In this document: positions 57,691 to 64,000 of the stretch, piece after piece | Numbering within the stretch: position 1 is the stretch's first letter | Layout: the number at the start of each line of letters is the position of its first letter | Origin: Streptomyces sp. NBS 14/10 | GTDB taxonomy: Bacteria; Actinomycetota; Actinomycetes; Streptomycetales; Streptomycetaceae | Assembly (NCBI RefSeq): GCF_002224125.1 | Contig: NZ_NCSM01000059.1 | Coordinates: 44,136-108,135, forward strand | DNA: 64,000 bases | Direction: 5' to 3' | Program-made: the position numbers and the translations under genes | The notes under the pieces: model-generated | Databases searched by the model: none | Seen by the model: only the letters and a program-made list of their open reading frames with translations | Told to the model about the DNA's origin: nothing

Positions 57691-58950
57691 ATGCCGACCG
57701 GACTGCCGCCGCCGCACCGCGTCGACGTCGCCATCGGCGTGGGCGGGCTGCTCGGCGGACTGCTGCTGATGGGGCTCGGGCTGCGCGGCGGGGTGTATCT
57801 GGGCGAGCTGTCGCCCATCACACTGCCCCAGTGGTCGACGGTCACCGCGCTGGCCGTCATGGCGCTCGCCGAGGTGCTGCGCCGCGCGGCCCCGGGCACC
57901 GCCCTGGCGCTCGGCACCGCCGCCCTCGCCGTGGACCTGTGCGGCGGCTCGCTCATCGCGACCGTCCTGATGTACACGGACCTGGTGTACGCGGCGGTCC
58001 TCTACGGACCGCCCTCCCTGGCCCGGCGGCTGCCACCCGCGTGTGTGGCGACCACCGTGGTCGCCACGGTCGTGCCGCTGGCGCTGCTGCGCACCCCCGA
58101 GTCGCTGTTCATCGGCCTGGTCACCGCCCTGCTCACCTTCGCCCCGGCCGGCACCGGGGCGATCGTACGCAACCACCAGGAGGCCGCCGAGGCCGCCCGT
58201 CTCGAGGCCGAGCGGACGGCCCTGCTCGCCGAACTGGACCGGCGGGAGGCCGTGGTGGCCGAGCGCGGCCGGATGGCCCGCGAGCTGCACGACCGGGTCG
58301 CCGGGCATCTGTCGGCCATCGCCATCCACTCCACCGCCGCGCTGTCCCTGGGTGACGCCGCCGCGACCGATCAGGCGCTCACCGTCATCCGGGAGAACAG
58401 CGTGCTGGGCCTGGCCGAAATGCGCCGCCTCATCGAGCTGTTGCGCGACGCCGACGGGGAGCCGGAGCCCACCGCGGCGCCCACCCTCGACGCGCTCGAC
58501 GCACTGGTCGAGCGCGCCCGCTCGGACGCCACCTCCGTCAGCGGGCTCAAGTTCAGGCTGTGCGACGACCGCCCGCAGGGCGGCGCCGCGCTTCCCACGC
58601 CGGTCGAGCTGGCCGCGTACCGCATCGTCCAGGAGTCCCTGACCAACACCCTCAAGCACGCGGCGCCCGGCGAGGTGACCGTACGCCTCGCCCAGCACAC
58701 CGACGGGCCCGTGGCGGGCGGCCTCCTGGAGGTCGGCGTCACCAGCCCGTACGACACCCGCCCCGACGACACCCACCCCGGCCCCCGCGCGCCCGGCTCC
58801 GGTATGGGCCTGATCGGGATGCGCGAACGCGTCTCGCTGCTCGGCGGCACCCTCGAAGCGGGCCCGCACACCGGGCCGTCCGGCGCGGTGTGGCGGGTAC
58901 GGGCGGTGCTGCCCCTCGACGGCAACGGCAAAGGAGCCATGACACGGTGA
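57691..58950 (+). CDS. Sensor histidine kinase, NarL-type partner
   Basis: A 419-residue kinase. Four to six membrane helices at about 10-160, then a coiled linker, HisKA_3 box GRMARELHDRVAGHLSAIAI with phospho-His200, and a HATPase_c domain (about 300-415: VELAAYRIVQESLTNTLKHA and GMGLIGMRERVSLLGG). It senses at the membrane and phosphorylates the response regulator at 58947, with which it overlaps (GTGA). The signal is unknown. ATG 57691 with only a weak ribosome site. Confidence 0.93.
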   Translation: MPTGLPPPHRVDVAIGVGGLLGGLLLMGLGLRGGVYLGELSPITLPQWSTVTALAVMALAEVLRRAAPGTALALGTAALAVDLCGGSLIATVLMYTDLVYAAVLYGPPSLARRLPPACVATTVVATVVPLALLRTPESLFIGLVTALLTFAPAGTGAIVRNHQEAAEAARLEAERTALLAELDRREAVVAERGRMARELHDRVAGHLSAIAIHSTAALSLGDAAATDQALTVIRENSVLGLAEMRRLIELLRDADGEPEPTAAPTLDALDALVERARSDATSVSGLKFRLCDDRPQGGAALPTPVELAAYRIVQESLTNTLKHAAPGEVTVRLAQHTDGPVAGGLLEVGVTSPYDTRPDDTHPGPRAPGSGMGLIGMRERVSLLGGTLEAGPHTGPSGAVWRVRAVLPLDGNGKGAMTR

Positions 58951-58988
58951 AGGAGCAGTACGACGGGGTGAAGGAGCAGTGCGACGGG
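58947..58988 (+). repeat. 21-bp tandem duplication at the response regulator start
   Basis: GTGAAGGAGCAGTACGACGG and GTGAAGGAGCAGTGCGACGG (each plus one G) differ in a single base, and a third partial GTGAACGA follows. Each unit carries a GTG and AAGGAG, so both a start codon and a ribosome site were multiplied. Confidence 0.8.
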
Positions 58989-59660
58989 GTGAACGATGCG
59001 GCGCCGACGAGGATCCGGGTGGTGGTCGCCGAGGATCAGCTGGCCGTACGGGCCGGGCTGGTGCTCATCCTGCGGTCCGCGCCGGACATCGAGGTGGTCG
59101 CGGAGGCGGCCGACGGCGAGCAGGCCGTACGCCTGGCCCGCGAGCTGCGCCCCGACCTGGTGCTGATGGACATTCAGATGCCCCGCCTGGACGGGGTTTC
59201 GGCCACCCGCGAGATCGTCGCCGAACAGCTGGCCGATGTGCTGATCCTGACCACCTTCGACCTCGACGAGTATGTCTTCGGCGCCCTGCGCGCCGGGGCC
59301 GCGGGCTTTCTCCTCAAAGACAGCGACGCGGCCGGTCTGCTGGCGGCCGTACGGACGGTGGCCCGCGGCGAAGGCATGATCGCTCCGGCCGTGACCCGCC
59401 GTCTGATCGCCGAGTTCGCCCGCCCGCAGTCCGCTCCGGCGGCCCCGACCGCCGACCCGGCGGCGCTCGCCTCCCTCACCCCGCGCGAACGCGAGGTGCT
59501 GGGCGCGCTGGGCCAGGGCCTGTCCAACGCCGAGATCGCCGATCACCTCGCCATGGCGGAGGCCACCGTGAAGACCCATGTCAGCAGGGTGCTGGGCAAG
59601 CTGGGGCTGCGCAGCCGGGTGCAGGCGGCGGTGCTGGCCCAGGAGCAGATCCGGGCATAA
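58947..59660 (+). CDS. LuxR/NarL-family response regulator
   Basis: About 237 residues. Receiver domain (about 23-140) with VVVAEDQLAVRAGLVL and phospho-Asp75 in LVLMDIQMP; LLKDSDAAGL has the conserved Lys. LuxR helix-turn-helix (about 175-235): LTPREREVLGALGQGLSNAE, ATVKTHVSRVLGKLGLRSR. GTG 58947 overlaps the kinase stop. The first 14 residues are a duplicated VKEQYDG / VKEQCDG, from a 21-bp tandem repeat, so later GTG codons (58968, 58989) could also be the start. Confidence 0.92.
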   Translation: MKEQYDGVKEQCDGVNDAAPTRIRVVVAEDQLAVRAGLVLILRSAPDIEVVAEAADGEQAVRLARELRPDLVLMDIQMPRLDGVSATREIVAEQLADVLILTTFDLDEYVFGALRAGAAGFLLKDSDAAGLLAAVRTVARGEGMIAPAVTRRLIAEFARPQSAPAAPTADPAALASLTPREREVLGALGQGLSNAEIADHLAMAEATVKTHVSRVLGKLGLRSRVQAAVLAQEQIRA

Positions 59661-59665
59661 CAAAA

Positions 59666-59687
59666 CGCGCCCAGCCTCCCGGGCGCG
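59666..59687. terminator. Bidirectional terminator, response regulator / DUF2550
   Basis: CGCGCCC-AGCCTCCC-GGGCGCG, a perfect 7-bp stem between convergent stops, with AAAA on the left and CTCTT on the right so it can act on both strands. Confidence 0.75.
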
Positions 59688-59717
59688 CTCTTCAGCAACC
59701 TTTTACGTCACGCGATG

Positions 59718-60173
59718 TCACGCCACGTTGACCCGCTGCCCCGGCGGGGCGGCCTCCAGCCAGGCGAGGAAGCCGGTCAGCGCGTCCTCGCTCATCGCCA
59801 GCTCAAGCCGGGTGCCGCTGTGCAGACACGCCAGCACCACGGCGTCGGAGAGCAGCGCCAGCTCCTCCTCGCCCTTGGGCGTACGCCGCTCCAGCACCTC
59901 GATCGAGGCGCGCTCCAGCACCCGGCGCGGTCTGGGCGCATAGGAGAACACCCGGAACCACTCGATCCGGTCACCGTTGTAGCGGGCGACCCCGTACACC
60001 CAGCCCTTGCCGCTGGGCTCCGGTTCGGTCTCGCCCTCGGGCGCGTTCCACCGCAGTGAGCAGTCAAAGGTTCCGCCGGACCGCTGGATCAGCCGCCGCC
60101 GCAGACCGAAGACGAAGAGTCCCACGACCACCAGCGCTACGACCACACCGCACACAAGCAGAGCGAGGGCCAT
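59718..60173 (-). CDS. DUF2550 membrane-anchored protein
   Basis: About 151 residues. One N-terminal membrane helix (ALALLVCGVVVALVVVGLFV), then RRRLIQRSGGTFDCSLRWN and a cytoplasmic or periplasmic beta domain (GWVYGVARYNGDRIEWFRVF). DUF2550 is typically found next to atpC in actinobacteria; role unknown, but the constant position suggests a link to the ATP synthase or membrane energetics. ATG 60173 is chosen with AGGAGG 9 nt upstream; a GTG two codons earlier is possible. Confidence 0.85.
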   Translation of the reverse strand: MALALLVCGVVVALVVVGLFVFGLRRRLIQRSGGTFDCSLRWNAPEGETEPEPSGKGWVYGVARYNGDRIEWFRVFSYAPRPRRVLERASIEVLERRTPKGEEELALLSDAVVLACLHSGTRLELAMSEDALTGFLAWLEAAPPGQRVNVA

Positions 60174-60219
60174 CTTCACCGACCTCCTCGCGTCATCCGG
60201 AAAAACCGCACCTGCATCG

Positions 60220-60270
60220 CCTCAGCCGCGGACCGGCGTGGACAACTTCCCACGCGGCCCGCGGCTGAGG
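60220..60270 (-). terminator. Terminator of the atp operon
   Basis: CCTCAGCCGCGG (60220-60231) and CCGCGGCTGAGG (60259-60270) form a perfect 12-bp stem, with an inner GCGTGG/CCACGC stem. It lies 24 bp after the atpC stop on the minus strand. Confidence 0.8.
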
Positions 60271-60293
60271 GTTTCGACCGTTCGTGACAGGCT

Positions 60294-60671
60294 TCAGTGC
60301 ACTCCCGCCACAGCGCGCAGCCGGACGTCGGCACGCCGCTCGGCGGCGGCGTCCGCCTCCGACTTGGCGCGCTCCAGCGCCCGCTCCGCCCGCTTGACAT
60401 CGATCTCGTCGGACAGCTCCGCGATCTCGGCGAGCAGCGAGAGCTTGTCGTCCGAGAACGAGATGAAGCCGCCGTGGACCGCGGCGATGACCGTTCCGCC
60501 CTCGCTGGTGCGGATGGTCACCGGGCCGGACTCCAGCACACCGAGCAGCGGCTGGTGGCCGGGCATGACGCCGATGTCACCGGATGTGGTGCGCGCGATG
60601 ACCAAGGAGGCCTTGCCGGACCAGACACTACGGTCCGCCGCGACCAGCTCGACATGCAGCTCAGCAGCCAA
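60294..60671 (-). CDS. atpC: ATP synthase F1 epsilon subunit
   Basis: A 125-residue subunit: N-terminal beta sandwich (AAELHVELVAADRSVWSGKA, GDIGVMPGHQPLLGVLESGP) and C-terminal helices (about 85-125). It couples rotation to catalysis and can inhibit ATP hydrolysis. TTG 60671 is chosen because GAGGAG lies 5 nt upstream and the product then begins like other actinobacterial AtpC; an ATG at 60692 would add 7 residues. Last gene of the operon, 170 bp after atpD, an unusually long gap that holds a perfect hairpin. Confidence 0.93.
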   Translation of the reverse strand: MAAELHVELVAADRSVWSGKASLVIARTTSGDIGVMPGHQPLLGVLESGPVTIRTSEGGTVIAAVHGGFISFSDDKLSLLAEIAELSDEIDVKRAERALERAKSEADAAAERRADVRLRAVAGVH

Positions 60672-60735
60672 CGTGGCTCCTCGGGTCTCCACCTGCCGGG
60701 GGCGACAGGGCTTTCGTCAAAGGATAACGGGCGTA

Positions 60736-60769
60736 CGGAGAGGGGTGGGACGCGGCCCACCCCTCTCCG
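60736..60769 (-). other. Perfect hairpin between atpD and atpC
   Basis: A 14-bp stem (60736-60749 with 60756-60769; GGAGAGGGGTGGG in the arm) and a 6-nt loop, inside the operon. It may reduce readthrough into atpC, stabilise the upstream mRNA or mark a processing site. Functional terminators elsewhere in this window look similar. Confidence 0.6.
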
Positions 60770-60787
60770 GTGACCTCGGGGTCAAGA

Positions 60788-63216
<2,429 letters not shown>

Positions 63217-63218
63217 GC

Positions 63219-64000
63219 TCAGCCCTCGCCCAGCAGCTTGCCGTCCGAGGTCTCGAACTGGCGCTTGAAGCTGTCCACGGCCTCGCCCAGGGCGCCGATG
63301 GTGTCGTCGGACATCTTGCCGCCCTCGACGATGCTGGTCATCAGGCCCTTGTGCTCACGGTGCAGATAGTCGAGCAGCTCGCGCTCGAAGCGGCGGATGT
63401 CCTCGACCGGAACGTCGTCCATCTTGCCGGTGGTGCCGGACCAGATGGAGACGACCTGGTCCTCGGTGGCGTACGGGGCGTACTGCGACTGCTTGAGCAG
63501 CTCGACCATGCGCGAACCGCGCTCCAGCGAAGCCTTGGAGGCCGCGTCCAGGTCGGAGCCGAAGGCGGCGAACGCCTCGAGCTCACGGAACTGGGCGAGG
63601 TCCACCCGGAGCCGGCCGGAGACCTGCCGGATGGCCCGGTGCTGGGCGGAGCCACCGACGCGGGAGACCGAGATACCGACGTTCAGAGCCGGGCGCTGGC
63701 CGGCGTTGAACAGGTCGGACTCCAGGAAGCACTGGCCGTCGGTGATGGAGATGACGTTGGTCGGGATGAACGCCGAGACGTCGTTGGCCTTGGTCTCGAC
63801 GATCGGCAGACCGGTCATCGAGCCGGAACCCATGTCGTCGGAGAGCTTGGCGCAGCGCTCCAGCAGCCGGGAGTGCAGGTAGAAGACGTCACCGGGGTAC
63901 GCCTCGCGGCCCGGCGGACGGCGCAGCAGCAGCGAGACGGCGCGGTAGGCGTCGGCCTGCTTGGACAGGTCGTCGAAGACGATCAGGACGTGCTTGCCCT
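63219..64000 (-). CDS. atpA: ATP synthase F1 alpha subunit, 5' part cut by window edge
   Basis: The C-terminal 259 codons are visible. [20 protein letters not shown] is the Walker B region, [20 protein letters not shown] and [16 protein letters not shown] are strongly conserved, and the helical C-terminal domain ends KLLGEG. The frame is open to base 64000; the gene continues outside. Alpha and beta alternate in the catalytic hexamer. Confidence 0.97.
   Translation of the reverse strand, partial: GKHVLIVFDDLSKQADAYRAVSLLLRRPPGREAYPGDVFYLHSRLLERCAKLSDDMGSGSMTGLPIVETKANDVSAFIPTNVISITDGQCFLESDLFNAGQRPALNVGISVSRVGGSAQHRAIRQVSGRLRVDLAQFRELEAFAAFGSDLDAASKASLERGSRMVELLKQSQYAPYATEDQVVSIWSGTTGKMDDVPVEDIRRFERELLDYLHREHKGLMTSIVEGGKMSDDTIGALGEAVDSFKRQFETSDGKLLGEG

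Noticed and set aside
56938..58869. Extending the 56938 membrane protein upstream to 58869 (643 residues)
   Set aside because: The extra part is antisense to the histidine kinase and lacks membrane or domain features. GTG 57522 has a good ribosome site.

Overview
The window is high-GC actinobacterial DNA, and the content is Streptomyces. The coiled-coil cytoskeletal genes scy and filP sit side by side, noncanonical mismatch-repair nucS is present, GTG/TTG starts are frequent, start/stop overlaps (ATGA, GTGA) are common, and the few TTA codons fall in accessory genes. The order pfkA2, pta, ackA, pyk2 ... icmA ... meaB, thiolase, epimerase, scy, filP ... nucS ... hbd ... atpC/D/G/A matches, from memory, the S. 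coelicolor chromosome from about SCO5426 down to SCO5371. The right 50 kb is therefore conserved core chromosome and the left 11 kb is accessory.

Layout. 1-11 kb is accessory: a partial gene divergent from a DUF5937/ArsR-like regulator, a hotdog thioesterase, TetR remnants around a damaged IS200/IS605-type tnpB element, a LysR/NmrA-like pair, a cupin, a MarR regulator divergent from an aromatic FAD monooxygenase with two clear palindromic operators, an orphan sugar-type ABC permease, and a tautomerase whose 3' end is interrupted by a second, intact tnpB element. The uninterrupted site can be reconstructed base by base. 11-14 kb holds two overlapping membrane-anchored hypotheticals. 13.7-19.8 kb is central carbon metabolism: phosphofructokinase divergent from pta-ackA, then pyruvate kinase, closed by a strong terminator. 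19.9-22.6 kb is a DUF6230/DUF6114/secreted-protein operon. 23-27.7 kb has a CnoX-like thioredoxin, a TetR, the coenzyme-B12-dependent isobutyryl-CoA mutase large subunit and a MarR. 27.8-34.5 kb has an MFS exporter divergent from a second DUF5937 regulator (with a duplicated 5' end and TTA codons), a thiamine-binding-type protein, a three-paralogue AIM24 operon, a MarR and a PhzF-like enzyme.

34.7-46.5 kb carries meaB, acetyl-CoA acetyltransferase and methylmalonyl-CoA epimerase, then scy and filP (polar growth cytoskeleton), a conserved hypothetical, and an ABC exporter pair whose two subunits both carry Pro/Gln-rich tails. 46.5-54.7 kb holds a small zinc-site protein, an LLM flavoenzyme, a MITE-like palindromic element, nucS, a large membrane-anchored ATPase with a Thr/Pro-rich tail next to a STAS protein, hydroxyacyl-CoA dehydrogenase and a TetR. 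54.7-60.2 kb has a DrrAB-type exporter, ATP:cob(I)alamin adenosyltransferase, a membrane protein, a NarL-type two-component system and DUF2550. The window ends inside the F1 ATP synthase operon, with atpA cut by the edge.

A functional thread is short-chain acyl-CoA and B12 chemistry: adenosyltransferase makes AdoCbl, IcmA uses it, MeaB is a G-protein chaperone for such mutases, and epimerase, thiolase and hydroxyacyl-CoA dehydrogenase handle neighbouring intermediates. The IcmB subunit is not in the window. No tRNA, rRNA, CRISPR array, prophage or complete secondary-metabolite cluster was seen.
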